64,000 nt of DNA, from contig NC_135175.1 of assembly GCF_041146795.1 (NCBI RefSeq), positions 33,804,169 to 33,868,168 of the forward strand, given 5' to 3'. A program made the position numbers and the translations under genes. Under the pieces are notes generated by a model, which worked only from the letters and a program-made list of their open reading frames with translations, was not told the DNA's origin and searched no databases. Each line of letters begins with the position of its first letter. Position 1 is the stretch's first letter. This stretch comes from Maylandia zebra (taxonomy: Eukaryota; Chordata; Actinopteri; Cichliformes; Cichlidae). Positions 33,160 through 44,544 of this stretch are shown here, piece by piece.

Positions 33160-35515
33160 ATTGATAATTGAAGACCAAATAGTTTATTGATGATTTATAT
33201 GATGATTATAAAATATTTGCTCTAATTTTAGCTAACAGACTTAAGATGGTTGTTGACTCATTATTTATGAAACACAATCTGGCTTTATGCCCAAAAGACA
33301 TATAACAATATCAGATTGGTTTTAGATATTCTGGATTATTCTGACCTAATAAATAGCAGTGGTTTCATATTATTTTTAGAGTTCTACAAGGCCTTCGACA
33401 TGGTGAAGCATGAATTTATATTTCAAGCTCTAGATAGATATGGTTTTGGTACTTACTTTCTACGTTGATTAAAGCATTATAACAATAACAGCAGTGTCAA
33501 ATTAACAAACAGTACTTCACCCAGATTTAACATACAAAGAGGGAAAAGACGAGGCTGTCCCAAAACAGGTCCCTGTACCTGTTTTAGTTAATTGCCCAAC
33601 TATTGTTTAACCATATGAAGTCAAGCAATGTAAAAGGTATATCGCTAATTGGCAAAGATTTACACATAACACAGGTAGCTGATGACACTACATTATTCCT
33701 AAAAGATGAGTATCAAATTTCTATTGCTACTGAAACAATCTCCACATTTCTTAAAGTTTCTGGATTGTACTTGAATATTCCTAAATGTGAACTTATGGCA
33801 ATAAAAGAATGTTCAAAAACAGCTTTGTGTAACCTTCCAATAAAACAAGAAGTTTGTTATTTAGGTATTTGAATAACCAAAAACCAGGAAAGAAGAATTG
33901 ATCAAAATTATATCTAATTCTAGTGAAACTCAAACACAGATTTACTCTGTGGCTCTTAAGAGATTTATCATTAAAAGGCAGAGTATTAAAAACTAAAGCA
34001 GATGGCATCTCTCATCCTACATACGCTGCATTGGCATTGCACCTTGATAATAAACTCATAAAAGAGGTTGATAAGTTACTTTTCAACTTTATTTGGAAAA
34101 ATAGGACACACTACATTTAAAAAAACAGTTCTTATGAACTCCTGTGTCAACGGAGGACTTAATATGTTAGATTTTAACACTCTAAATAACACATTCAAAA
34201 TAAATTGGTTAAAAAAATCTAATTACTAATCCTACATCCATTTAGATACTATATCATGTTTTCTAAGTTAGGTGGTGCTGATTTTTTCCTTACTTGTAAT
34301 TTTAATATTCATAAAATCCCCATAAAAACCTCTGTTTTTCATCGCCAAGCTTTTTTTTTTTTTAGCATGGACTCTTATATAGAAGCAGAACTTTAGTCCG
34401 CACAGTTATTATATGTAGAATAACAAGGATATCTTATATAAAAGAAAATCTCTCTTCTTAGGGAGTTGGTTTAGGAATAATATTGTTTTAGTCGACCAAT
34501 TATTCAATTCCAATGGTATGCTTTTTTCCTATAAAACATTTTGTCTATATTTAATAATTTAGCTGTAAATCGTGATGATTATACAAAAACATTTGGCTCA
34601 AAACCATCACAGGTTTGTATGCTTTTTAAGAATAAACCTAACATCACTTCATTCCACAGGCCGTTGGCATTTCCAATTCAAACTTTCGTTGGAAGATGTG
34701 CTTTTCTAAGAATTCTAAAAACAACAACAAATCTATCAGATCTTTATTTCAGGATAGTATAACCACAGAACCGTATGTAATTTTTTTTCTGGAACCGGTT
34801 GCCTGTCGATATTATGTGGAACGAAGTTTGGAAGACGAAGTTTTTAATTACCAACAAAAGTAAAGACATTTATTATAAATTAATACACAGAATTTACCCA
34901 TCTAAAGATTATCTTCACAGCAAATTCAAATTAGACATTGATGCAAACTGCAGATTTTGTCAAAAGTGCAAGGAATCTACTATACAGCTTTTTTGGTTTT
35001 GTAACCTTGTGCAAGACTTTTGGCCGAGATTATGTGTTTTTATCTCAGAAAATGTATTTAAAGGATTTGTACTGTTTTGGAACTATGTATTATTTGGTCT
35101 ACAAAAACACCAAAGACATTTCAACATTGACAACAACAGATGTGTGATTAACTTGTTAATCTTAATGGCTAAATGTCATATTCACAAATCCAAACGTTTT
35201 GGAAGACATCCCTCTTTTTATGTATTTTCCTATGAGCTTGTGCAATATCTTAATTCAATTAAGAACTCTACTAACCCAAAAGCTATAAAAACTATGGTTG
35301 TGTGTAAAAAAAATGAAGATCCTTCAATCACTTTACTCTTTGCTTTGATCAGTTAAACTTTTCCCCCTAGCAGGTTCCCCCTGTAGGTTCTGAATAATGT
35401 TTATTTGTTTGTTTATTGTATACATTTTTTGGTAAGCATAACACCTATAATATAGTACTGTTTAACTCTAGTTTGTATTGTACTGATGTTTAAATAAAGG
35501 TTTGTAAAAAAAAAA
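33160..35515 (+). mobile_element. L1/Tx1-like LINE ORF2 relic (duplication copy 1)
   Basis: The 5' part (33200-33600) reads broken RT motifs: LANRLK, ILFLEFYKAFDMVKHEF (motif A region) and a GCP block. At 33670-33870 is ADDTTLFLKDEYQIS (motif C). The last 185 codons (34799-35356) are an open frame, PVDIMWNEVWKTKF to TLLFALIS, with the C-x2-C-x7-LFWFC knuckle typical of the L1/Tx1 C-terminus. Stops and shifts at several points (for example 33870, 34120 and 34230) make it dead. The 3' end carries AATAAAGGTTTGTAAAAAAA at about 35510. It is matched by 48640-51490. Confidence 0.85.
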
Positions 35516-35539
35516 GAAGAAGAAGAAGCAGCAGGGGGA

Positions 35540-35688
35540 GGAGACGAAGAAGAAGGAGGAGTGTGCGTACTGTGCTCTTTGCTGTGTCTTTCCGCCGTTT
35601 TAAAAATGGGCACTTTTTGAAGAACCCGCATCAAAGTATTGTGGAGAAGCGTCGTGTTAAATCTAATTGATGAACGGCAATTTGTCAG
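35540..35688 (+). CDS. ZNF-C exon 1 (ATG at 35670) and promoter region
   Basis: ATG at 35670 opens MNGNLSG over 19 coding bases (35670-35688) before a donor (TTTGTCAG then GTATGT), ending in phase 1. The main exon at 41124 enters in the same phase, so direct splicing gives MNGNLSGERSESRPKPQ. The upstream 130 bp, identical or nearly so in copy 2, is the likely promoter; it begins right after the LINE 3' end. No strong TATA box is seen (GTTTTAAAAATGG at about 35598 is the nearest). The alternative is that translation begins at Met 41159 in the main exon. Confidence 0.5.
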
Positions 35689-35975
35689 GTATGTATCGCA
35701 GCTGCGAAGACGAACGTACGTTCTCCTGTTAGGTTACAGCTGGTAGGAAGGTGCGTTCAGTGTGTCTTTGTAATTTTAAGTTTCCATGTCAAACGAGATA
35801 AAACAGTTATTTCTGGATGCGCACTTATTTGCTGAGATTAACAATGTGTTTTTGTAAACCACGTGATGATTTAAGTCATTTAATCTTTACAGAACATGTG
35901 AGCGAGGCTAAAAGAGCAATTTTTTTATGTTTAGTAAACTGACGTTTCTAAATGTAACTGCTTTTATTTTATTAG

Positions 35976-36161
35976 TTCTGACGAGGACAGCTGAGTGATG
36001 TTGTTGGTGAGCTTGGATTAAATCATCTCTAAACAAAGAACTTGTCCTCGTGGTGACTGACTTGGGGAGTGGAGGTCAGTGAGCCCATTGTCTCTGCTGG
36101 TCCGACTCCAACTACAAAGCCGGCCCGCTCGCCCCCTCCTGAGTCTGAGAGGAGATCCAGA
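35976..36161 (+). other. Candidate alternative exon of ZNF-C, 186 bp
   Basis: It is bounded by a good acceptor (TTTTATTTTATTAG) and donor (CCAGA then GTAAGT), and is present with the same length in copy 2 (51960-52145). One frame is open for about 36 codons and Pro/Ser/Arg-rich (PARSPPPESERRSR) but has no ATG. Joining exon 1 to it brings a stop after seven codons, and its 3' phase does not fit the finger exon. So it is probably a noncoding alternative 5' UTR exon, if used at all. Confidence 0.45.
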
Positions 36162-36296
36162 GTAAGTCAGTTATAACTACACTGGTTGCTTAACTTCATC
36201 ATTTTCTACAGGGTCTCTCTCTCTTAGCTCACTTTGGTTTGATTTCTGCCTTCTGTTTAGCCTCTCTGTTTGTCTGCCTCAGTACTTTAATGTTTT

Positions 36297-36393
36297 AAGA
36301 ATAAGAATAGGAATAACTTTATTTATCCCGAGGGAAATTCTTTTGTCATGTACATGCTCAAAGCAGCAGGAGAGACAGACTTACTTTTATCAT
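36297..36393. repeat. Short LINE-tail insertion, copy 1 only
   Basis: ATAACTTTATTTATCCCGAG and the following bases are absent from the matching place in copy 2 (about 52.27 kb). It is typical of a fish LINE/SINE tail. Confidence 0.6.
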
Positions 36394-36447
36394 TTCAGTT
36401 AAACTCTTTGTTTCCCTTCATATGAAGGTGATGTCTGTGGAGTGATC

Positions 36448-37363
36448 TATGTGGAGATTGTGGGAAATACACATGTTGCAGTATTTCAATAAGTGTCAAT
36501 AAATCAAGAAGCAAAAGAATATTTAAACTAAAACACATTAAAAGAAGTGTTTTGCTTGTAACTGCATACGTTCCTGCACAGGGGCGGTTAGAACAGGATG
36601 TACTCAGGATGTGGCATACACGATCACGGGCCTCATAACGAACAACAGGAAACAGCTGGGGGTGAAAGGGTCTCGAAACTGCATTCTAAGTGTTGTAAAA
36701 AGCAGATGCAGCTAACTGTCGCTGATGCATGATATGTAACTTGCTCATGCATCTCGGGTGTGTACAACCCTTTAAATAAAGAAGTTCTCGTGCTTCCTCT
36801 TTTTCTCAGGGTTCCTGGGCTGTTGACCTGGTATTTTCAGTTCTTGTTCATTGTTTATCCTCTGCATGTTCTACTTCCTGTTTTATTGTGTTAGCCTTAC
36901 TCTGTGCATTATGTTCTAGCTCCCTTCCCATTTATCATTAGTTCATTATGCTCAGCTGTTCTCTCACCTGTCTCTAGTCGCTCATTTTTCAGCCTGTGTA
37001 TTTATGTTCCTCAGTTCCACCAGTCCAGTGTCGTGTCATTGATGTTATGTTGTCGTTCCCGTCTGTGTTCAGTTATTTAGCCAGCCACTCAGTCTTTCAG
37101 TCAGCTAGTCAGTCTTGCCGTTGCTGCTTTGTCCATTCACTCGCACCAATAAATCCTCTTTGTTCTGCACCATGAGTCCTGCGTTTGGGTCGTCTCTTCC
37201 ACGCCTCCACACATCTGTGAGATCTACCCGACTACACTGAGGGTGGTATCGTGTACGTCTCCCACATATGTGCTTAATACATAATTGTTGTGTACTGGAC
37301 CTGATCTGAGTATTGGTTGTTTGTTCTCAGCCCAACATAAAACAATCGGGACAAGAGGCTCAG
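36448..37363 (+). mobile_element. LTR-like insertion, copy 1 only
   Basis: Absent from copy 2 (empty site near 52.34 kb). The inner segment 36459-37266 has inverted ends TGTGGGA and TCCCACA, an AATAAA near 36775 and another near 37148 (CAATAAATCCTCTTTG), followed by CCTGCGTTTGGGTCGTCT, typical of the 3' side of fish gypsy-like LTRs. It may be two merged LTR pieces. No target duplication was resolved. Confidence 0.5.
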
Positions 37364-37824
37364 CATGACCTCATTAAAAATCCACTTTTCTTCTTTCATA
37401 TTCTTTCTGACGTCTTTTCTTGTGTAAGCTGCTAACTCTTGTGATGGAGATTTCTTTATTTTATGTGTTGATCATATGTTTTGACAAAATGACTTTAGTA
37501 ATATCTATAGTACATTTTGTGTGGCTTTGTTCTGCATATAGGAAAACATCAAATATGTATTTCACAGGTTATTCCACACACAGATGGGTATTGTGAGTGA
37601 GTTGGACTGAAACTCCCAGGCACCATGAGACATTAGGCAGATAGTGAGACTCCTTCTCCTTATCTCCAGGGAGGAGGTGTTGAGATGAAAATATTTGAAG
37701 TGCCTCAATTCTATGCTGTATATGAACTAAAATGCCATATAAGCATATAGTGTAATATTAAGTGGCCCTGAAAAATAAAGACATTAGACTACGTGTCCTT
37801 GAGGGGTAGAAAGCTGTAGACCAG

Positions 37825-38210
37825 CGGTCACCAACCTTTTTTGCACCACGGACCAGTTTATGCCCGACAATATTTTCACGGACCGGCCTTTAAGGTGTTG
37901 CAGATAAATACAACACAGTACTATTTAGATACAGAAACGTTTATATAATTATTTAGCCTTGTTGCACAAACATGCCTGCATAACTTAATAAATATAGAAT
38001 TTGAAAAGTAACAAATGGTATCTAAAAAGATACACTAGCTACTAGATACATGTTCTGAAGAGTTTTGGCAAATAACCATTTGACATGTGCGTCTCACCTG
38101 CTCTTGTTCCATCTCTGTTCTGTCCTCATTCTCCTCTCCATCTCTCTCTCTGTTCCTCTCTCTCCCTCTTTGTGCTGACAATCAAGCCAAACACCAACAT
38201 CATCAAATAT
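37825..38210. repeat. hAT terminus fragment, copy 1 only
   Basis: CAGCGGTCACCAACCTTTTT and CACGGACCAGTTTATG are typical of a fish hAT end. Copy 2 lacks it. The right border is unclear. Confidence 0.5.
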
Positions 38211-38211
38211 A

Positions 38212-40211
38212 CAGTTGAAACCAGATATTTATATACCCTTAAGATAAAAAAAAGATTTTTTAATTGTAACATCAAATCAGACTAAATGTTTATTTTTATA
38301 GATCGATAAATATAAAAAACATATTTGTTAACTTTAAGAGTAAAGAGAGAAACTATCTGTATTTCTTAATTGCAAATGGCACCAAATTGTATTCAAAATT
38401 GAGCCACACTTATGGAGCTCCACAATTATTTTCCTGGTGTTTTGGTTGACATCTCTTGATTTTCCCATGTCAAAGAAACAGGATCTGTGTTTTGCCTTAT
38501 ATGGATCCACAGGTGTGCCACCAATTTTCTCACATGGACTCTACGAACCAATCAGAAGCTTCTTCAGCTCAGAATAGAATCGTCTGGAGTTTTCTTATTA
38601 ATTAACAATAAACTTAGTGCATATGTGCTCCTAAATTTGATGAAAGTGATAAAAAAACAGAAAGCTCTGTCTCTCTTTATTCTGACATTTAACTAATTTA
38701 AAATATATTTCAATATTTATTTATCTAAAACAAAACAAGTTTACTCTAAATTGATTTTTAACAGTAAAAAAATGTTTTTATGTTTTCTCCCTAAAGTGTA
38801 TGTAAATATCTGGTTTTAACTAGAGATGGACCGATCCAATATTACGTATCGGTATCGGTCCGATACTGACCTAAATTACTGGATCGGATATCGGAGAAAA
38901 ATAAAAAATGTAATCCGATCCATTAAATATCACGAAAGCACCTCACAAAACTTGCAACACACCGTAACTCACCTCAGAACGTTAGCAGTCGGAGCAGTAT
39001 GCGTCACGTGATAGAGCGGCTGTGGCATGCGGGACCTGTCGGTGGTCTGGATAGCATGTGGAGCTTCGCTAGCAACCCGGCATTTCATCTCCGACAAAGT
39101 TATGTAAAGCAAGTGTGTAAGTCCATCTCTGAATGTTTGTAAAGCATTCCCACGTTAAGCTTAATAACCGATATATGGAGCGACTGCCTCTTCTCTCTCT
39201 CACCCTCTCTTGCTGCTACTTCAATCATGAAACTGCTTAATGATCAGCTGATCGGCTTTTCTGTCGCGAGTCCGTCTCTCTTGTTTGTTTTTGGCCCACT
39301 TTGCACCAGAAAGAGGAAACCAGCGGCTGAACAACAGCAGCACGTTTAAGCTTGATAAGCTGTTGTTAGAATTTATCTAATATTACTTTCTACACCAGGA
39401 TCTTTTTCTACGTAGCTGACGCTGGTAACTGTCCAGGGGCGGATCTAGCAAAGTTTAGCCAGGGGGGCCGATAGGGCATGAACAGGGAAAAGGGGGCACA
39501 AAGACATACTTTTATTTCTGATTCTCATTTAAAATGTCTAGCTTTTAATAAATAATTATCTGACACCCAAAGTTTTATTCTGATGTAAAATATATAGAAG
39601 TCCATTACTGTATATAGTAACTATTAATTCTAATATACCCTAGTAAGCTATAGTGCTTTTTCCTTTGGGAAGGTACCATCTGTGCAGTCTGCAGTTCTGT
39701 TGAAGAAAGATGTTGAATCTATTTAATATTTCTTGAAAAATAATTTATTTCTGTGCATTTTTTTCACACTGCATCAAATTAAGGTTGATTACGTCGATTA
39801 AGCATCATGAGGTGGAGCGTGAGGGGTGGTTCCCTATTTTTTATTTATTTATTTTTGTTGTTGCTGGGAGTTGGAACCCTATTAGTTAGGTTGCTTAATA
39901 TTTACGCTAAGTACTCTTTAAAATACCAGAATAGGGAGGATGGTGTAGGTTTAAGTTTATTAGATTGATCAGTATTGCTGAACTATGAAATATTTTTTTT
40001 GCATACAGGTATAACAGAATAGCTTTAGTGTAGTTGTTGTTTTAAACTTGAGTATGAACTTCTACAAAATGCAGCAAGATATTTAAAAAAAACAGTTTTG
40101 TTGATTAAAAAACACTATATCGGATTCATATCGGTATCGGCAGATATCCAAATTTATGGTATCGGTATCGGACATAAAAAAGTGGTATCGTGCCATCTCT
40201 AGTTTTAACTG
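38212..40211. mobile_element. Tc1-like non-autonomous element
   Basis: The ends CAGTTGAAACCAGATATTTA (left) and its inverse AAATATCTGGTTTTAACTG (right) are Tc1/Sleeping-Beauty-like. The inside resembles the 3' noncoding part of such elements (GATTTTCCCATGTCAAAGAA); no transposase frame is visible. The left flank ends in TA; the right-hand TA is not kept. It is interrupted by a hAT element at 38821-40201, nine bases inside its right end. Confidence 0.7.
38821..40201. mobile_element. hAT element nested in the Tc1 element, perfect TSD
   Basis: The ends are TAGAGATGG and CCATCTCTA, with a perfect 8-bp target duplication GTTTTAAC (38813-38820 and 40202-40209). It has long decayed inner repeats of CGGTATCGG-type sequence at both sides. 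Bases 39180-39560 are shared with the hAT at 2454-4341. There is no transposase frame. Confidence 0.88.
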
Positions 40212-41090
40212 TGAATATACTGCTGTGTATTGAAATTCCTCTTGTTTGGCATAGAATTATATTGAACAACATACACAGCATAATCAATAAGATAACATCT
40301 ACCTAAGTTTTTTTCTTTGAAAGACGCCCCTTATGTCCATTGTTGTGTTCATCCGTACATAACTAAAAACGATTTAGAGTTATTTATTTAGCCGTGGAGG
40401 GTAACAACTAAAAATATGGAATAAACACACATGTAAGCTAAGACTCTCTAAAAAGAAAAACAGCATTGTTGTTCTGCTTTTCATTTTGCCATTTGTTGAT
40501 TCACTCGAAGAGTGAGAAGCGTAATATGGGCCAAGTAATCAGTTTGATATCAATCTTTGGTGATACACCGTCATATTTACATTATTTGTACAATACGAGT
40601 GATTTGCTTTGGTACCTGGTTAAACTTAAGCTTTGCTCTGTCTGCAGCAAACTTGCAGGCAGCAGCTTCTCCCCCCTCGCTCACATGCGTAACTGCTGTC
40701 CTCAGCTAGTACCTGAGCTCGGGTCCTACCAAAATTAGGGGGAATTTACGACGGTGTGCAATGTGCTTCGAATGTTGTGTGTTGTTTTTGACAAGACCAA
40801 GAAAAAAGTCAGTCGAGACCAAGACCACGTAAAAGTTGTCTCAAGACGCCCAACTCTACTGGTACCTAAAAAAAGAAGATTTATACATGACGCACGTGAA
40901 AAGACCTAGGAAAACCGAGTTGACAATAAAAACGATAACAAAATAATGCTGAAAACTGATAAATGAGCTCACTTCAAATATTTACCACAGCATAGCGTCC
41001 CCAGGCACCTGAGACGTTTGGCAGATGGTGAAACTGTTTATCTTTGTGAGGTAAGAGGGGGCACTTGTTGATGAGCTGAAGGTATAGACC
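40212..41090. other. ZNF-C intron, repeats unassigned
   Basis: Sequence from about 40964 (ATGAGCTCACTTCAAATATT) to the acceptor is shared with copy 2 (53137 onward). The part before is copy-1-specific and not identified. Confidence 0.45.
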
Positions 41091-41123
41091 TGATGTCACT
41101 GTTTGGGTTCTTTGTCATTACAG

Positions 41124-42649
41124 GAGAAAGAAGTGAAAGCAGGCCGAAACCTCAGCACATGGATGACATCAGCCAAAAACATCCAGCACCAGAAAGTAAA
41201 GATGAGCCAGCGGCGATCCCTGTGGAAAAGACTTTTCCTGCTATGAAGCAGCTCAGAAGACGCAAGTGCGCCAACAGGGAGGAGAGAAGCTTGAGCTGTG
41301 ATCAGTGTGGAAAGACCTTTACTCAGATTGGTAGCTTAAAATCACATCAGCTGATCCACACCGGTGGGAAACCATTCAGCTGTGATCAGTGTGGAAAGTC
41401 TTTTACTCAGATTGGTCACTTGAAATCACATCAATTGATCCACACCGGTGTGAAACCATTTAGCTGTGAGCAGTGTGGGAAGTCTTTTACTCAAATTGGT
41501 AGCTTGAAATCACATCAGCTAATCCACACCGGTGTGAAACCATTCAGCTGTGATCAGTGTGAAAAGTCTTTTACTCAGATTGGTAGCTTAAAATCACATC
41601 AGCGGATCCACACCGGTGTGAAACCATTTAGCTGTGATCAGTGTGGAAAGTCTTTTACTCAGATTGGTAACTTGAAATCACATCAGCGGATCCACACCGG
41701 TGTGAAACCATTCAGCTGTGATCAGTGTGGAAAGACCTTTACTCAGATTTGTAACATGAAATCACATCAGTTGATCCACGCCGATGTGAAACCATTCAGC
41801 TGTCATCAGTGTGGAAAGACCTTTACTCATAGATCCAGCTTAAAAGAACATCAGGTTGTCCACAGCAAAGTTAAACCATTCAGCTGTGATCAGTGTGGGA
41901 AGACCTTTGCTCTGAGATGCATCTTAAAACAACATCAGGTCGTCCACACTGAATTTAAAGCTTTCAACTGTGATCAGTGTGGAAAGTCTTTTACTCAGAT
42001 TGGTAGCTTGAAATCACATCAGCTGATCCATACCGGTGTGAAACCATTCAGCTGTGATCAGTGTGGAAAGTCTTTTACTCATATGTGTAACTTGAAATCA
42101 CATCAGCTGATCCATACCGGTGTGAAACCATTTAGCTGTGATCAGTGTGGAAAGTCTTTTACACAGGTTAGTAGCTTGAAATCACATCAGCTGATCCATA
42201 CCGGTGTGAAACCATTCAGCTGTGATCAGTGTGGAAAGTCTTTTACTCAGATTGGTAACTTGAAATCACATCAGCTGATCCACACGGGGGTGAAACCATT
42301 CAGCTGTGATCAGTGTGGAAAGTCTTTTACTCAGATTGGTAGCTTGAAATCACATCAGCGGATCCACACCGGTGTGAAACCATTCAGCTGTGAGCAGTGT
42401 GGGAAGACCTTTACTCATAGATCCAGCTTAAAAACACATCAGGTCGTCCACACTGAATTTAAAGCTTTCAACTGTGATCAGTGTGGAAAGTCTTTTACTC
42501 AAAAAGGTCACTTAGAGAGACATTATATGATCCATGTTGGAGTTAAATCATTTATCTGTGATCAGTGTGGAAAGTCTTTTACTGGGATTGATAGGTTAAA
42601 AATGCATCAGCGCATCCACAGTGGAGAGAAACCTTTCAGCCGTGACTAG
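41124..42649 (+). CDS. ZNF-C main finger exon, 16 C2H2 fingers, truncated
   Basis: It starts after the acceptor CATTACAG in phase 1 (ERSESRPKPQHMDDISQKHP). Sequence before it, including an apparent Met at 41093, is intron. A linker of about 60 residues, acidic then Arg/Lys-rich (KQLRRRKCANREERS), precedes 16 intact C2H2 fingers. Eight of these have nearly the same recognition helix (QIGSLKS, QIGNLKS or QIGHLKS), so the array is strongly homogenised. The 17th finger is destroyed: its first Cys is Arg (PFSRD) and the next codon is TAG (42647-42649), where related fingers have Gln. With exon 1 the protein is about 514 aa. Nuclear DNA binding is predicted; there is no effector domain. Confidence 0.87.
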
Positions 42650-42874
42650 TGCGGAAAATCTTGTACTGGCATTTGTCACTTAAAATCACATCAGCTCATC
42701 CACTCTGGTACTAAAAAATGTATGTGGTCAGTGTGGAAAGTCTTTCATCCATAACAAAAGTCTATTGAGGCATCAAAAGACCCACAAAGTGTCCTCCTGT
42801 GAGAAAAGGGGCAGACCAATGGGACATTACCCTGACAGGGTTCATTTGAACACAGTGGGAGAAACAGGAGTTTG
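42650..42874 (+). pseudogene. Former C-terminal fingers of ZNF-C
   Basis: In frame after the TAG the sequence still reads CGKSCTGICHLKSHQLIHSG. Then, relative to ZNF-D, two bases are missing near 42713-42718, shifting the frame. A last finger (SFIHNKSLLRHQKTHK) and the tail GRPMGHYPDRVHLNTVGETG survive in another frame, ending in TGA. In ZNF-D the same tail is cut by a hAT insertion. Confidence 0.8.
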
Positions 42875-43350
42875 AACAAAAGTTCTTCTGGATGCTGCGT
42901 CAAACTTAAAAAGCTTGAGATCAGGCCTCACAGAATCGCAGCTTGTGTTCCATTTTGTTTCATGCATTTAATTGACTGGTGCATCTTTGTTGTCTTATAT
43001 TTTGGCAAAAGTTTAGCAAGTTAAACTTCACTGGCTGTGTCCACAAACAGCATACAGACTTAACATTATTCCCATCTTCTGATAACAAGAAAAGGCTAAA
43101 TGTCAGAACAGTTCACCTTCTGGGTCAAACTATCAGATCCGTTACTGTTTATTTGGCCATTCATCGTGAGGTAATTATCAGTGTCACTGCTGTGCCACTT
43201 CTGTTGCAGCTTACCAATGTGCAATGTGTTTTCATTGGTCCCTGTTGTCTTACAGGATGTGAGTCTGTTTTGATTCATGAAGAGACAAACCATGTTTTTT
43301 TTTATGTTGCACTGAAAATATTATTACTGTAAGTCGTAAATGTCTGTCAT
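42875..43350 (+). other. ZNF-C 3' UTR and flank (shared with copy 2)
   Basis: Bases match 56.46-57.31 kb of copy 2. The uninterrupted GTTTATTT at 43147-43154 is the empty site for the MITE found at 56724 in copy 2. Confidence 0.65.
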
Positions 43351-44084
43351 TTAACCAGGCAATATGTAAACACATTTACTTTATCCTATGAATAAAATGA
43401 ATTAAGATGTAACGCATCTTTCTTATTGTCTGAAAAATTGCAGCCTGCGGTCCCAGCTGACTGTAACTTAGGTGTGGTGCCACCTTCTGGCAACACCATG
43501 GAGAATGTTTGTGGACCGTTTTGACCTTTTGATTCTTGTGTCTGGTCTTTTTGTGGGTCCCTATTCGCTTTAACAGCATCTCCAAGGATTTCAAACACCG
43601 ATTCCTGCATCCTCAGGACATGTGGATTTGCTGAGGACACAATTTCTTTGAAGGAAGTACAGGAGATTAAAAGGATTTAATATAAAACACAGTAAAGATA
43701 AGGTTTATAGGGTATAATCAACGTAACGTTACAGGAAAAAAGTAGGCACAATTGAAAAGACAGAAATTATTATAGTATATAGAGACTAGTTGGACAATGT
43801 AGAAGAAGCAATTGAAGTGAAAGAGAAGAAGATTGTTGGGTCTGTGTTTCCACAAGCTCCACTAGTCTAGGGACTTATTCATCATGAGGAAAACAAGACA
43901 GTCAGCGATCGATCGATTTGCTTGCAAAGGAGGCCTCATCGGTATCTACCACAAAATGACCCCAAATCCGGCCTCCGCTTGCTGCCTTTTATTGCAAAAG
44001 CGCCTCCCACCGTAAACCCGCCAAATGGTTCTAAAACAAGACACTATGTGTCTGTATGTGTAAACATCTGTATGCATGTGCAAG

Positions 44085-44125
<41 letters not shown>

Positions 44126-44340
44126 ATGACTTCCTGCTCACCAAAAGGATCATAAAAGCAGGAAACAACATCACAAGGAACAGATCTTCCAGAGAGAGTG
44201 CATCTGCAATAAAACCTCCCCCAGCACAGAGTGGGTGGAGACGTGGTCAGGATCAAAGGACTGGCTTGATCCTATAGATTGAACTAAGACCTAACAAATT
44301 TAAGAAACACAATGACAACATTCAACAATTAGACTTAACA
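43350..44340. other. Unassigned region with GT microsatellite
   Basis: A pure GT tract lies at 44088-44123. On the minus strand 43640-43386 is an open 84-codon frame (starts MSSANPHVLRMQESVFEILG) that matches no family I recognise; it could be a gag-like or LINE ORF1 fragment. Nothing else is supported. Confidence 0.4.
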
Positions 44341-44349
44341 AAGATATAC

Positions 44350-44530
44350 AGTGGGGCAAAAAAGTATTTAGTCAGCCACCGATTGTGCAAGTTCCCCCAC
44401 TTAAAATGATGACAGAGGTCAGTAATTTGCACCAGAGGTACACTTCAACTGTGAGAGACAGAATGTGAAAAAAAAAATCCATGAATCCACATGGTAGGAT
44501 TTGTAAAGAATTTATTCGTAAATTAGGGTG
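44350..44530. repeat. Tc1-like terminal fragment
   Basis: It begins TACAGTGGGGCAAAAAAGTA and continues TTTAGTCAGCCACCGATTGT, a well-known fish Tc1-type terminus. Only one end is present. Confidence 0.7.
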
Positions 44531-44544
44531 GAAAATAAGTGATT

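Noticed and set aside
34799-35356. 185-codon open frame as a host gene (also 50784-51341)
   Set aside because: It is the C-terminus of an L1/Tx1-like LINE with the typical Cys knuckle, preceded by broken RT motifs.
41093-41123. Met at 41093 (and 53267) as the start of ZNF-C and ZNF-D
   Set aside because: These bases end in a clear splice acceptor (CATTACAG), so they are intron. Exon 1 splicing or the internal Met is more likely.
43386-43640. 84-codon minus-strand frame MSSANPHVLR...
   Set aside because: No family recognised, no splice or promoter support. Left as unassigned.
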